A stretch of DNA of 64,000 nucleotides from Hymenobacter armeniacus (GCF_014699055.1 NZ_JACXAC010000001.1:959992-1023991); one strand, 5' to 3'; positions 27,578-37,362 are shown, counted from the first letter of the stretch. The notes: generated by a model from the sequence alone, not told the origin. Program-made: numbers and translations.

Positions 27578-28498
27578 ATGGCCTCCCTCCTTCCCGTATT
27601 CCACTCCCTCACTCCTTCCGACCTCAAGCCCAGCGAGTGGCACCCGTTTATGGTGGGCGCCGTGGCGCCGCGGCCGGTGGCCTTCGCCAGCACGATTGAT
27701 GCCGAGGGCCGCGTGAACCTGAGCCCCTACAGCTTCTTCAACGCCTTTAGCGCCAACCCGCCCATCCTCGTGTTCTCGCCGGCCAACCGCGTGCGCGACA
27801 ACACCCAGAAGCACACCCTGCAAAACGTGCGCGAAGTGCCCGAAGTCGTCATCAACATCTGCGATTTCGCGCTCGTGGAGCAGATGTCCTTGTCGAGCAC
27901 CGAGTACGAGAAAGGCGTCAACGAATTCACTAAAGCCGGCCTCACCGAGCTGGCCTCCGAGCAGGTGCGCCCGCCGCGCGTGGCCGAGGCCCCGGCCGCT
28001 TTCGAATGCGTGGTGGAGCAAATCATTGAACTGGGCCAGAACCACGGCGCCGGCAACCTCATCATCTGCCGGGTGGTGCGGGCCCACTTCCGCGAGGATA
28101 TCCTGCTTCCCGACGCCACCGGCATCGACCCGTTCAAGCTGGACGCTGTGGCCCGCCTCGGGGGAGACTGGTACTGCCGGGCCAGCGGCGCCAGCCTCTT
28201 TGAAGTGCCCAAGCCCAACCGCCACATCGGCATCGGCTTCGACCAATTGCCCGATTTTATTCTAAATTCCGACGTGCTCACCGGCAACGAGTTGGGCCGC
28301 TTGGCCAACATTGAGCGCGACTCCCTGCCCACGCCGGAACAAGTCGAGGAATTTAAATCCGAGCCGATGGTAGCCTACCTATTGAACAAGCACCGCGACG
28401 ATGCGCTGGAACTCAAGAAACAATTGCTGCAGTTGGGTCGGCAGTTTCTGGCGGAAGGGCGGCTGGTAGAGGCGTGGAAAACGTTTCTACTTTCCTGA
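27578..28498 (+). CDS. Flavin reductase-like domain protein (FMN-binding split barrel)
   Basis: 306 aa. The N-terminal 200 residues match the flavin reductase-like split-barrel fold: HPFMVGAVAPRPVAFASTID and VNLSPYSFFNAFSANPPILV are the flavin-binding segments. The C-terminal 80 residues are helical and not part of the core, as in a Bacteroidota subgroup. Such proteins bind FMN; many are uncharacterised oxidoreductases. The ATG at 27578 is preferred over a GTG at 27557. Confidence 0.85.
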   Translation: MASLLPVFHSLTPSDLKPSEWHPFMVGAVAPRPVAFASTIDAEGRVNLSPYSFFNAFSANPPILVFSPANRVRDNTQKHTLQNVREVPEVVINICDFALVEQMSLSSTEYEKGVNEFTKAGLTELASEQVRPPRVAEAPAAFECVVEQIIELGQNHGAGNLIICRVVRAHFREDILLPDATGIDPFKLDAVARLGGDWYCRASGASLFEVPKPNRHIGIGFDQLPDFILNSDVLTGNELGRLANIERDSLPTPEQVEEFKSEPMVAYLLNKHRDDALELKKQLLQLGRQFLAEGRLVEAWKTFLLS

Positions 28499-28518
28499 AC
28501 GGAAGACCACAGCCGCGA

Positions 28519-29832
28519 CTAGCCGATGGCCTTTCGTACCCAGGGCTGGTACACTTTTTCTAAGTAGTAGGACGCCACCACCGTGACCAGAAGAAACACC
28601 GCCAAGCGCACGCAGTAGGTAAAGCCCGAGCCGGAAAAACCCTGGTACGAGAGAATGAGCGTGAGCAAGGGAAAATGAACAATGTACAACCCGTAGGAGA
28701 TGCTGCCTAGCGGCACGAGCCGCTTGATGGCCCGCTTCGAGAAGTGCTCCAAGCTCGCCGGAAATAGGAAAAACACCAAGGAAATGCTGTAAAACAGCCC
28801 GATGAAGAACAGCGTAATGAGCGGGTTCTTGTCGGCTTCTTTCAAGTAATGTACGAAGCTCAGGGCGGGGAAAAGCGTCATAAAGCCGAGAATGGCTTTG
28901 CGGTGCTTGAACCGGATGCCGGCAAACACCGCGACCATCAGCGCGCAATACGGCAGATATGCGAAATCCTGAAAAACCATATACGCATCTTGGCTTTCCG
29001 GAACTATACTCAAGTCTTTCCCAAGAAAGAACAGTAGGGCACGGTGCAGTAACGCAGGGGCGGCATCCAAGGCCCCCAGCGTCAGGAACAGAAAGACCAG
29101 ACTGACCATGGCGGCATAGGAGGCAGCGCTTACATCGGGCCGGGAGTGCCTGGCCAGGACCAGCCCGCACAGCCAGAACGCGAAGCCAAACGCATAGGTG
29201 GGCACCAGGCCCATGGCAAAGGCCGGAAAAAAATAAGCCGTCACCACTCCCAGCCCCACCATGGCAACTGCAATGACCGTCGGATTCAGCCTGAAATAAG
29301 AAATAGGGATAAACAACAGGTAAAAAAAGACTTCATAGCTGAGCGACCACGACGGCGAAATAGCGTGCAGCACGGGCGCCGTAAGCCCCTGCGTCAGGGA
29401 GAAATGACTGAATACGGTTAAAAGCGAAGGGTTTCTGACGAGCACCAAAAAAACAAACAGGATGCAGACCAGATAGATGGGGTAAATCCGAACGAACCGC
29501 TTTTTCAAATACAGCAGAATGGTATCCTTCTGTAGCGCCACGGCGTGAGCCTTGCCAATGACATAGCCCGAAAGCACAAAAAACAGCAGCACGCTCAAAT
29601 GGCCCGGCGCGGCGTACGTCCAGATGCCGGTGGGGTGGTACGCCGGGTCAAGCGTGTTTAGGCTGGTGTGCACTGCGTGCGACAGTACCACCACGAGGGC
29701 GGCCACTCCGCGCAACGCTTCCAGGTCGAAGTTGAATTTGCTTTTGGCGGAGCTGGAATTCTCCAGCGCGGGAGTTTCCAGTACGGCACATTCCGTATTA
29801 TTCAAAGGAGAAATATAATTCGTGTAACTCAT
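28519..29832 (-). CDS. Acyltransferase 3 family membrane protein (OafA/YrhL type)
   Basis: 437 aa with about ten membrane helices. The family opening NFDLEALRGVAALVVVLSHA (catalytic His in the first helix) and FFVLSGYVIGKAH and KKRFVRIYPIYLV are clear. These enzymes O-acylate polysaccharides, LPS or peptidoglycan at the inner membrane. The gene and its leader are AT-richer than the surroundings, and it has no functional neighbours, which hints at acquired surface-modification DNA. Convergent with the flavin reductase-like gene. Confidence 0.85.
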   Translation of the reverse strand: MSYTNYISPLNNTECAVLETPALENSSSAKSKFNFDLEALRGVAALVVVLSHAVHTSLNTLDPAYHPTGIWTYAAPGHLSVLLFFVLSGYVIGKAHAVALQKDTILLYLKKRFVRIYPIYLVCILFVFLVLVRNPSLLTVFSHFSLTQGLTAPVLHAISPSWSLSYEVFFYLLFIPISYFRLNPTVIAVAMVGLGVVTAYFFPAFAMGLVPTYAFGFAFWLCGLVLARHSRPDVSAASYAAMVSLVFLFLTLGALDAAPALLHRALLFFLGKDLSIVPESQDAYMVFQDFAYLPYCALMVAVFAGIRFKHRKAILGFMTLFPALSFVHYLKEADKNPLITLFFIGLFYSISLVFFLFPASLEHFSKRAIKRLVPLGSISYGLYIVHFPLLTLILSYQGFSGSGFTYCVRLAVFLLVTVVASYYLEKVYQPWVRKAIG

Positions 29833-29862
29833 TACATATCTTTTTCAAAAACAAAAAGACTG

Positions 29863-29870
29863 CAAAACTA
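29863..29870 (-). promoter_or_regulatory. -7 box upstream of the acyltransferase gene
   Basis: The minus strand reads TAGTTTTG then C, a match to TAnnTTTG, 31 nt before the ATG, inside a 168-nt AT-rich gap (29833-30000). Confidence 0.4.
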
Positions 29871-30000
29871 ATCCTGCTTTACTTATGCTAAGTATACCTC
29901 TACTATTTACTTACTTAATAAAACTACCCGGTAACATATTGTGTCATGTAACCGGGAAATAGTATAATCATCGCCTAAGACTTTAAAAAAAACACCGTCC

Positions 30001-31227
30001 TTAATTCCGTACCGCAATCAACAATCCCAGCTCCTTATACCGCATGTTGAATTTCTTCGCAATCATCGCATTGGTCAGCGAGCCGCGGTAGATGTACACG
30101 CCACTGCGGAAATGCTCGTTGGTGAACAGCACTTCGTTGATGCCGCCGTGCTGGCTGATTTCCTGCAGGATGGGCGTGAAGATGTTGCTCAGCGCGTTGG
30201 TGGCGGTGCGGGGCACGCGCGAGGCGATGTTGGGCACGCAGTAGTGCACCACGTCGTACTTGCGGAAGACGGGGTTGCTGTGGCTGGTCATCTCGCTGGT
30301 TTCGAAGCAGCCGCCTTGGTCAATGCTCACGTCGATGATGACCGAGCCGGACGACATCGTGGCCACCATTTCCTCGGGCACCATGAAGGGAATGCGGCCG
30401 TCTTCCACGGCCAGCGCGCCGATGACGACGTCGGCCCGCCGGATTTGCTGGCTCAGGGCAAACGTATCCAAGGTACTGGTGTAGAGCTGCATGCCCAGGT
30501 TGTGCTTGAGGCGGCGCAGCTTGTAGAGGTGGTTGTCGAACACCTTCACCTCGGCCCCGAGGCCGGTGGCGGCGCGGGCAGCGTACTCAGCCACCGTGCC
30601 GGCCCCCAGGATGACCACCTGCGACGGCGGCACGCCCGTGATGCCGCCCAGGATGATGCCCTTGCCCTCGTTGGAGCGGGCCAGGTATTCGGCCGCAATC
30701 AGCATCACGGTCGAGCCCGCGATTTCGCTCATGGCGCGCACCACGGGGCGGGCACCGCTAGGGTCTTTCATCAGCTCGAAGCCGATGGCGTTGATTTTCT
30801 TGCGCGAAAGCGCCGCGATGTATTCCTGGGTCATCGAGCCCATCTGCAGGGCCGAAATCAGGGTTTGGCCGGGGTGCAGCAGCTCAATTTCTTCGAGCGT
30901 GGGCGGGGCCACTTTGAGCAGCACGTCGGCCTTGTACACTTCGTCGGCCGAGTAGGCTATCTGGGCGCCGGCTTCGGAGTAGTCGTGGTCGGCGTACTTG
31001 CTGGGCTCGCCGGCGCCGGCTTCCATCACCACTTCGTGGCCCGCGCTCACCAGGTGCTGCACGGCTTCGGGGGTGAGGCCGAGGCGGTTTTCCTGCAGCG
31101 AGGTTTCGCGGGGCAGGCCAATGAAAAGCTTGCGCTTCCGGGTTTCCACGGCCAGCATCGATTCCTGGGTGAAATAGGCGCGGCTGGTGGCCAGGGACTC
31201 AAAACCGGATGGTAGCTGCTCGGGCAT
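30001..31227 (-). CDS. ald: Alanine dehydrogenase
   Basis: 408 aa. It catalyses NAD-dependent reversible oxidation of L-alanine to pyruvate and ammonia. It shows the N-terminal substrate part (IGLPRETSLQENRLGLTPEA, DVLLKVAPPT) and the Rossmann nucleotide-binding part (QVVILGAGTVAEYAARAA). The later conserved segments IDVSIDQGGCFETSE and HYCVPNIASRVPRTATNAL are present. The N-terminal extension of about 25 residues is longer than the Bacillus enzyme. The ATG at 31227 is used; a TTG further upstream is not needed. tsaE precedes it on the same strand with a 100-nt gap. Confidence 0.9.
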   Translation of the reverse strand: MPEQLPSGFESLATSRAYFTQESMLAVETRKRKLFIGLPRETSLQENRLGLTPEAVQHLVSAGHEVVMEAGAGEPSKYADHDYSEAGAQIAYSADEVYKADVLLKVAPPTLEEIELLHPGQTLISALQMGSMTQEYIAALSRKKINAIGFELMKDPSGARPVVRAMSEIAGSTVMLIAAEYLARSNEGKGIILGGITGVPPSQVVILGAGTVAEYAARAATGLGAEVKVFDNHLYKLRRLKHNLGMQLYTSTLDTFALSQQIRRADVVIGALAVEDGRIPFMVPEEMVATMSSGSVIIDVSIDQGGCFETSEMTSHSNPVFRKYDVVHYCVPNIASRVPRTATNALSNIFTPILQEISQHGGINEVLFTNEHFRSGVYIYRGSLTNAMIAKKFNMRYKELGLLIAVRN

Positions 31228-31331
31228 AGGTTCAGGTAGCAAGTATCAATTAACAGGCATCAGGTGGGGCCGGCCGGCTAACGGGGCGGGCGGCAGGGCA
31301 ACGGCAGGCTAATTGATGCGGGGCGGGCAAG

Positions 31332-31769
31332 TTACGGGATAAGGTGCAGGTGGATTTCACGGGCTTCGGGGCCCACCACGTCGATGCGGACTTCGAGCCG
31401 GGGCGTGGGCAAAAGCGGGCCCACCCGGGCGGGCCACTCCACCAAGCAAAGATACCCCGAATCGAGGTACTCAGCGGCCCCCATCTGTTCAGCTTCGCGC
31501 AGGGAGTCGATGCGGTAGAAATCGAAATGATACACGGGCCGCTCCTGCGCGTCGCGGTACTCATTCACCAGTGAGAAGGTGGGGCTGCTCACGTCGTCGG
31601 CCACGCCTAGGGCGGCGGCCAGGGCGCGGATGAGCGTGGTTTTGCCGGCGCCCATCTCGCCCTCAAACGCCACCACGGAACAGTGAGCGGCTTCGATGGC
31701 GGCCTGCACCCGGCGAGCGGCCGCGGGCAACTCGTCTACAGAAGAAACGGCAATGATTGAGGGAAGCAT
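31332..31769 (-). CDS. tsaE: tRNA threonylcarbamoyladenosine biosynthesis ATPase TsaE
   Basis: 145 aa, the normal size. TsaE is the ATPase that works with TsaB and TsaD to make the t6A37 modification of ANN-decoding tRNAs. The P-loop FEGEMGAGKTTLIRAL, then SSPTFSLVNEY and the conserved YHFDFYRIDSLREAEQMGAAEY and CLVEWPARVG are diagnostic. The ATG at 31769 is chosen; the open frame extends upstream without family similarity. Confidence 0.95.
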   Translation of the reverse strand: MLPSIIAVSSVDELPAAARRVQAAIEAAHCSVVAFEGEMGAGKTTLIRALAAALGVADDVSSPTFSLVNEYRDAQERPVYHFDFYRIDSLREAEQMGAAEYLDSGYLCLVEWPARVGPLLPTPRLEVRIDVVGPEAREIHLHLIP

Positions 31770-31922
31770 GGCGCAAAAATACCGGCAAAGCCGCAGCAGC
31801 GGGCCGCCGCTTTGGATAAATGCCGCGGAACCTGCAACTTTATGCTTTGCGGCAGCGCCTAACGTCATCAGCCAAAAGAAACTACGCCTTCTTTTGCGGC
31901 CGGTGATGAGGCGAGGCAGCAT

Positions 31923-34400
31923 TTGCCTTTCTATTTCTACCCCGTGCGTTTTTCTACTTTTTTGCCGTTCCGGTGGCGGGTCGGGCCGTTTTGGTGTATT
32001 GCCCCTTGGGCCGGGCTACTCCTACTCGCCCCCTGGGCCGGCGCGGCTCAGGCCCAGGCCGTGGCGCGGGGCACGGTTTTGACCGGGGCGGGAGGCGCTG
32101 TTCCCTTTGCCACTATTGCCCTGCACCGCGCCGCCGACTCGGTGGTGGTAAAAACCGAGTTCAGCGACGAGCGGGGCGTTTTTTTGCTGGAAGGCCAGGC
32201 GGGCGGCCGCTACCTGGTTTCGGCCAGCCAGGTGGGGTACCGGCGCGTATGGAGCGCGGCATTTTCCCTGCCACCAGACGGCCTGGTGCTACCTGCCCTG
32301 CTGCTGCAAGCCAGCGAGGCCACGGCCCTGGCCGGGGTGACGGTGCAGGCGCGCCAGCCCTTATTTGAGCATCACCCCGACCGCACCGTGGTGCACGTGG
32401 CCGACAGCCCTTTATCGGCCGGGGCCACGGCCCTCGACGTGCTGGGCCGCTCGCCGGGCGTGGTGGTGAACGAGGCCATTGCCCTGCGCGGCCGGCAGGG
32501 GCTTCTGCTGCTGGTAGACGGCAAGCGCCTGCCCCTGGCGGGCGTCGACCTCACCGAATACCTGCGCGCCCTGCCCGCCGAGCAGCTCCAGACCATTGAG
32601 CTCATCACCAACCCGCCCGCCCAGTACGATGCCCAGGGCGGGGCCGGGGTCATCGCCCTCACGCTCAAAAAAGACCTGCGCCTGGGCACAAACGGCACGG
32701 CCAACGCCAGCTACGGCCGGGGCGAATACGGCAAGCTCACCTCCGGCTTTACCCTGAATCACCGCAGCCAAAACGTCAACTTTTACGGCTCCTATAGCTA
32801 CACCAATCGCAACGACTTTGCCCGGCAGGAATTCTACCGCCAATACGAGGCCCTGGCGGGGCTGCCGGCCGCCAGCAGCGACGTGCTGGGCAAGCGCATG
32901 CTGTACCTGCGCTCGCACAGCGCCAAGGTGGGCGCCGACTTCAATCTCACGCCGCGCACGCTGCTGGGCATGGCGCTCACGGGGCTGCTCAGCCGCACCA
33001 CCACCGCCAACGACACCCAGACGCGGCTGTACGACGAAGGCGGCACGCCGGCGCTGTGGTACCGCTCGCTGGTGGCACAGGAAATAAAGCGCCCCAACGG
33101 CAGCGCCAACCTCAACTTGCGGCACGCTTTTGCCGACTCGGCGTCGGCCGCCAGCCTAACGGCCGATGCCGACTACGCGCAGTACCGCACCACCCGCGCC
33201 CTCGACCTGCGCACCAGCTTTCTGGAGCCAACTCTTGCACCGGCCCTGCTCACGGGCGAGCAGCGCAGCGACCTGACCATTGGGGCCCTGAAGCTAGACT
33301 ACAGCCGCCCCCTGCCCCACCGCAGCCGCCTCGACCTGGGCGGCAAAAGCACGCGGGTGACCTCCGCCAGCGCGGTGGCTTTTCTCGAGAACGGCGTCTT
33401 TGCGCCCTCAATATCGAGCGCCTTCGACTACTATGAAAACGTGAACGCCGCCTACGCCAGCGTGCGCGGCGGCCGCGGCAAGGCCAGCCTGCAGGCCGGC
33501 CTGCGCGCCGAGCAAACCACCATTCGCGCCACGCTCGCGGGCGAGGGCATGCGCGAGCGCCGGTACCTGCAGCTGTTTCCCACGGCCTCGGTTCAGGTGC
33601 AGCTGGCCGCGCAGCACGCGCTGGCCCTGGCCGCCGGCCGGCGCATCGACCGGCCCAACTACGCCCAGCTAAACCCGCTGCGGGCCTACGTCGACGCGGT
33701 TTCGTACCGCTCGGGCAATCCCTACTTGCTGGCCCAGACCAGCTACAACGTGGACCTGACGCACACCTACCGCCAGAAATTCAGCACGGCTCTCAGCTAC
33801 GCCCACACCCGCCAGCCCATCGTGACGGTGGTGCAGCCCGCGCCCGACGGCAGCCGCCAGGTAGTGAGCCGCGAAGTGAACCTGACCAGCCAGGATTACC
33901 TGGCTCTCACCCTGACCGCGCCCGTGGAACCCACCAAATGGTGGACGCTCTACGCCAACGCCATTTTCTACGTGTCGCGCTTTCGCGGCGAGCTGGCCCG
34001 CACCCTGCTCGACCGCCAACAGCCGGCCTGCCAGCTCACCGCCAACAATACGTTCAGCCTGCCCCACGGCTGGTCGGGGGAGCTGAATGGCGCCTTTCAG
34101 TCGGGCGAAATCTGGGGCTTTGAGCGCGCCCGGTCCCGCGGGCAGCTGCTGCTGGGCCTGCAGCGCAGCTTCTGGGACAAGCAGGCCACCCTGCGGCTGA
34201 ACGTTTCGGACGTGCTCTACACGTCCGTTTTGCGCTCTACGTCGGTGTACACGTCTTTTTCCGAAAGCTTTGTGACCCGGCAGGACACCCGCGTGGCAAC
34301 GGCCGCCTTCACCTACCGCTTCGGCAACGGCAAAGTGGCCGCCGCCCGCAAGCGCGCCGCCGGCGCCGAAGACGAGCTGCGGCGGGCGGCCGGGCAATGA
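31923..34400 (+). CDS. TonB-dependent receptor, outer membrane beta-barrel family
   Basis: 825 aa. A signal peptide (core PWAGLLLLAPWAGAAQAQA, residues 28-46) leads to a carboxypeptidase-regulatory-like beta-sandwich (about 48-135). A plug domain follows (LDVLGRSPGVVVNEAIALRG, ELITNPPAQYDAQGGAGVIA), then a large outer-membrane barrel ending in an aromatic-rich strand (VATAAFTYRFGNGK) with a basic tail. It belongs with the barrel family lacking a SusD partner, and no SusD gene is adjacent. The substrate is unknown. No ATG is available at the 5' end: the frame opens after a stop at 31860, so TTG 31923 or GTG 31944 must be the start. Confidence 0.85.
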   Translation: MPFYFYPVRFSTFLPFRWRVGPFWCIAPWAGLLLLAPWAGAAQAQAVARGTVLTGAGGAVPFATIALHRAADSVVVKTEFSDERGVFLLEGQAGGRYLVSASQVGYRRVWSAAFSLPPDGLVLPALLLQASEATALAGVTVQARQPLFEHHPDRTVVHVADSPLSAGATALDVLGRSPGVVVNEAIALRGRQGLLLLVDGKRLPLAGVDLTEYLRALPAEQLQTIELITNPPAQYDAQGGAGVIALTLKKDLRLGTNGTANASYGRGEYGKLTSGFTLNHRSQNVNFYGSYSYTNRNDFARQEFYRQYEALAGLPAASSDVLGKRMLYLRSHSAKVGADFNLTPRTLLGMALTGLLSRTTTANDTQTRLYDEGGTPALWYRSLVAQEIKRPNGSANLNLRHAFADSASAASLTADADYAQYRTTRALDLRTSFLEPTLAPALLTGEQRSDLTIGALKLDYSRPLPHRSRLDLGGKSTRVTSASAVAFLENGVFAPSISSAFDYYENVNAAYASVRGGRGKASLQAGLRAEQTTIRATLAGEGMRERRYLQLFPTASVQVQLAAQHALALAAGRRIDRPNYAQLNPLRAYVDAVSYRSGNPYLLAQTSYNVDLTHTYRQKFSTALSYAHTRQPIVTVVQPAPDGSRQVVSREVNLTSQDYLALTLTAPVEPTKWWTLYANAIFYVSRFRGELARTLLDRQQPACQLTANNTFSLPHGWSGELNGAFQSGEIWGFERARSRGQLLLGLQRSFWDKQATLRLNVSDVLYTSVLRSTSVYTSFSESFVTRQDTRVATAAFTYRFGNGKVAAARKRAAGAEDELRRAAGQ

Positions 34401-34416
34401 TGCCGCAGGCGTCATT

Positions 34417-34424
34417 TACCTTCG
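34417..34424 (+). promoter_or_regulatory. -7 box upstream of the aminotransferase gene
   Basis: TACCTTCG, a close match to TAnnTTTG. A transcript would start near 34431, which favours translation from ATG 34461. Confidence 0.35.
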
Positions 34425-34460
34425 CGGCCAATGCAGCTTATATCCGGCTGCTTCCCTTCT

Positions 34461-35717
34461 ATGCAAGTATCCAAGATGGCCGCCGGCCTGAGCGGCTCCG
34501 AAATCATTCGCATTGGCAACCAGGTAAGCGAGCAGGTGCGCCAGGGCGCTAACATCTGCAACCTGACCATCGGCGACTTCGACCCGAAGATTTTTCCCAT
34601 TCCAACTGAGCTAAACGAAGGCATCACCCGGGCTTACCAGGCCGGGCTGACCAACTACCCGCCCGCCGCCGGCATCAATGAGCTGCGCCAGTCGGTTTCC
34701 GACTTCCTGAAAACCCGCCAGGGCCTGGAGTATGGCCCGAATGACATCCTGATTGCCGGGGGCTCGCGCCCGCTCATCTACGCCACCTACCGCACCCTCA
34801 TCGACGCCGGCGACCGGGTCATTTTCCCGCTGCCCAGCTGGAACAACAACCACTACTGCCACCTCACCGGCGCCACGCCCGTGGCCGTGCCCACCCGCGC
34901 CGAAAACAACTTCATGCCCACGGCCGCCGACCTGGCCCCGCACCTGCCCGGCGCCACGCTGCTGGCCCTGTGCTCGCCGCTGAACCCCACCGGCACGGTG
35001 TTCACCAAAGCCGGCCTGGAAGAAATCTGCGACCTGGTGATTGCCGAAAACAAGCTCCGCGGCGCCGATGAAAAGCCGCTCTACATTCTCTACGACCAGA
35101 TTTACTGGCTGCTCACCTTCGGCAGCACCGAGCACCACGACCCGGTGAGCCTGCGCCCCGAGCTGCGCGACTACGTCATCTACATCGACGGCATTTCCAA
35201 GTGCTTTGCCGCCACCGGCGTGCGCGTGGGCTACAGCTTCGGCCCCCCGGCCATCATCGAGAAGATGAAGTCCATTCTGGGCCACGTGGGCGCCTGGGCT
35301 CCAAAGGCCGAGCAGGTGGCCACCGCCCACTTCATGCCCGAAACCGAAGCCGTAGATGCCTTTCTGGGTGAGATGAAAACCAACCTGCAAGGTTCGCTGC
35401 AAGCCTTGTTTGACGGCTTGAAAGAGTTGCAGGCCGCCGGCTACCCCGTCGACGCCGTAGCCCCGGCCGGCGCCATCTATCTCACCATCAAAATCGACGT
35501 GCTGGGCAAAACCGCACCCGATAGCACCGTGCTGGCCACCACCGCCGAACTCACGTCCTATTTGATTTCGGAAGCCAAGCTGGCGCTGGTGCCCTTCAGC
35601 GCGTTTGGCTCGCCGGCGTCGGAGCCGTGGTTCCGGGCTTCGGTGGGCGCCGAAACGGTAGACTCGATTCAGGCGGCCCTGCCGCGGCTGCGGGCGGCGC
35701 TGGACAAACTCAAATAG
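34461..35717 (+). CDS. Class I/II PLP-dependent aminotransferase
   Basis: 418 aa (428 if ATG 34431 is used). The fold-type I aminotransferase is complete: the substrate segment LTNYPPAAGINELRQSVSDF, the cofactor-phosphate site IAGGSRPLIYATYRT, the SPLNPTGTVFTKAGLEEICD motif, the YDQIYWLL aspartate, and the Schiff-base lysine in YIDGISKCFAATGVRVGYS (K247). It resembles aspartate/aromatic aminotransferases; the exact amino acid is not clear. The ATG at 34461 (MQVSKMAAGLSGSEI) matches the typical beginning of the family. A terminator follows. Confidence 0.88.
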   Translation: MQVSKMAAGLSGSEIIRIGNQVSEQVRQGANICNLTIGDFDPKIFPIPTELNEGITRAYQAGLTNYPPAAGINELRQSVSDFLKTRQGLEYGPNDILIAGGSRPLIYATYRTLIDAGDRVIFPLPSWNNNHYCHLTGATPVAVPTRAENNFMPTAADLAPHLPGATLLALCSPLNPTGTVFTKAGLEEICDLVIAENKLRGADEKPLYILYDQIYWLLTFGSTEHHDPVSLRPELRDYVIYIDGISKCFAATGVRVGYSFGPPAIIEKMKSILGHVGAWAPKAEQVATAHFMPETEAVDAFLGEMKTNLQGSLQALFDGLKELQAAGYPVDAVAPAGAIYLTIKIDVLGKTAPDSTVLATTAELTSYLISEAKLALVPFSAFGSPASEPWFRASVGAETVDSIQAALPRLRAALDKLK

Positions 35718-35737
35718 TTAACTTGACCACCCCAAAG

Positions 35738-35774
35738 CAAAGAAGGCCGCCTCATAAAAGGCGGCCTTCTTTGT
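35738..35774. terminator. Bidirectional terminator between the aminotransferase gene and porX
   Basis: CAAAGAAGGCCGCC, loop TCATAAAA, GGCGGCCTTCTTTG. A 14-bp perfect stem placed between two convergent stop codons. Confidence 0.85.
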
Positions 35775-35793
35775 TCTTAGAAACTCTTTCAAA

Positions 35794-37362
35794 TTACCCC
35801 TTCGGGGTGAGCGTCACATACGGGATGATGCACTCTTCCAGCGAAATGCCGCCGTGCTGGAACGTGTCCTTGTAGTAGTTCACGTAGTAGTTGTAGTTGT
35901 TCGGGTAGGCGAAGAAGTAGTCGCCGATGGTGAAGACGTAGGCCGTACTCACATTTTCGCGCGGCAGGAAAATGCTTTCCGGCTTGCGCACCACGTACAC
36001 GTCGCGCGAGTCGTCGAAGCCCAGATTCTTACCGTGCTTGTAGCGCAGGTTGGTGTTGGTGTTCCGGTCGCCCACAATCTTGTAGGGGCGCTTGCAGCGG
36101 ATGGTGCCGTGGTCGGTGGTGATGATGAGCTTGCCTTTTTTCTCGGCAATCTGCTGCATCATTTCATACAGCGGCGAGTGCAGGAACCACGAGCGGGTGA
36201 TGCTGCGGTAAGCCGACTCGTCGGCGGCCAGCTCCCGAATCATGGCCATGTCGGTGCGGGCGTGCGAGAGCATGTCCACGAAGTTGTACACGATGACGTT
36301 GCACTTGTAGTTGTTGTGCAGGTTGCTCATCTTGCCCAGCAAGTCCTTGCCAGCCTGCAGGTTGGTCACCTTGTTGTAACTGTACTTGGCCTTCTGGTTG
36401 TTCTTCTGGAAATTGATTTCCATGAACTCGGCCTCGTGCAGGTTTTTGCCTTCGTCGTCGTCGTCGGTCACCCACAGGTTCGGGTATTTTTTCTGAATTT
36501 CGCCCGGCATCATGCCCGAGAAAATGGCGTTGCGCGCATAGGCCGTAGTCGTCGGCAGAATGGCGTAGTACATCTCCTCGCTGTCCACCGTGAAAAACTC
36601 GGTGATGATGGGCTCCAGCACTTTCCACTGGTCGTAGCGCAGGTTGTCAATCAGCACGAAGTACACGGGCGTGTCGCCGGTAGCTTTCAGCGTCGGGAAC
36701 ACCCGCTCCTTGAACAGCTGGTGCGACATGAGCGGGGCGTCCTTGTCGTCGCCGTTCACCCAGTCCTCGTAATTCTCCGTGATGAAGCGGCCAAAGTAGG
36801 TGTTGGCCTCGTCCTTCTGCATGTTGAAGACTTCGGCCATGCTCTTGCCTTCGGTCTCGTTGATTTCGAGCTCCCAGTACACCAGCTTCTTGTACACTTC
36901 GGCCCACTCCGAGGGCGAAAGCCGGTCGGAGAGTTGCATGCCGAGCTGGCGGAAGTCGCGCTGGTAGCCCGAGTTGGTGGCTTCGCTGATGAGGCGCTTG
37001 TTGTCGAGCACCTTTTTCACCGACAGCAGAATCTGGCTGGGGTTCACCGGCTTAATCAGGTAATCGGCAATTTTGGCGCCGATGGCCGACTCCATGATGT
37101 GCTCTTCCTCGCTCTTGGTAATCATCACCACGGGCACGGTGGGCCGGATGGCCTTGATTTCGCTCAGCGTTTCGAGGCCGGTGAGGCCGGGCATGTTTTC
37201 GTCGAGAAACACGAGGTCGTAGCTCTTTTCCTGAATTTCCTCGATGGCGTCGGCGCCGCTGTTGACGGGCGTCACGTCGTAGCCTTTTTCCTTGAGAAAC
37301 AGCAAGTGCGGCTTGAGCAAGTCGATTTCATCGTCGGCCCAGAGAATGGTGGTTTGTTGCAT
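35794..37362 (-). CDS. porX: PorX: response regulator with PglZ/alkaline phosphatase-like effector domain
   Basis: 522 aa. Residues 1-120 are a receiver domain: acidic pocket D10/D11, phosphorylation site D54 in DLVFLDENMPG, and K104 in DYLIKPVNP. A helical linker follows, then a PglZ-type metal-dependent phosphatase/phosphodiesterase domain (about 205-520) with VYFVLIDNLRYDQWK, PTTTAYARNAIFSGMMPG and LIITTDHGTIRCKRPYK. This is the architecture of PorX, which together with the PorY kinase controls type IX secretion genes in Bacteroidota. The ATG at 37362 (MQQTTILWADDE) fits the receiver boundary. The 61 extra in-frame residues upstream are rejected. The kinase gene is not in this window; a T9SS cargo gene is (11940-15095). 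Confidence 0.93.
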   Translation of the reverse strand: MQQTTILWADDEIDLLKPHLLFLKEKGYDVTPVNSGADAIEEIQEKSYDLVFLDENMPGLTGLETLSEIKAIRPTVPVVMITKSEEEHIMESAIGAKIADYLIKPVNPSQILLSVKKVLDNKRLISEATNSGYQRDFRQLGMQLSDRLSPSEWAEVYKKLVYWELEINETEGKSMAEVFNMQKDEANTYFGRFITENYEDWVNGDDKDAPLMSHQLFKERVFPTLKATGDTPVYFVLIDNLRYDQWKVLEPIITEFFTVDSEEMYYAILPTTTAYARNAIFSGMMPGEIQKKYPNLWVTDDDDEGKNLHEAEFMEINFQKNNQKAKYSYNKVTNLQAGKDLLGKMSNLHNNYKCNVIVYNFVDMLSHARTDMAMIRELAADESAYRSITRSWFLHSPLYEMMQQIAEKKGKLIITTDHGTIRCKRPYKIVGDRNTNTNLRYKHGKNLGFDDSRDVYVVRKPESIFLPRENVSTAYVFTIGDYFFAYPNNYNYYVNYYKDTFQHGGISLEECIIPYVTLTPKG

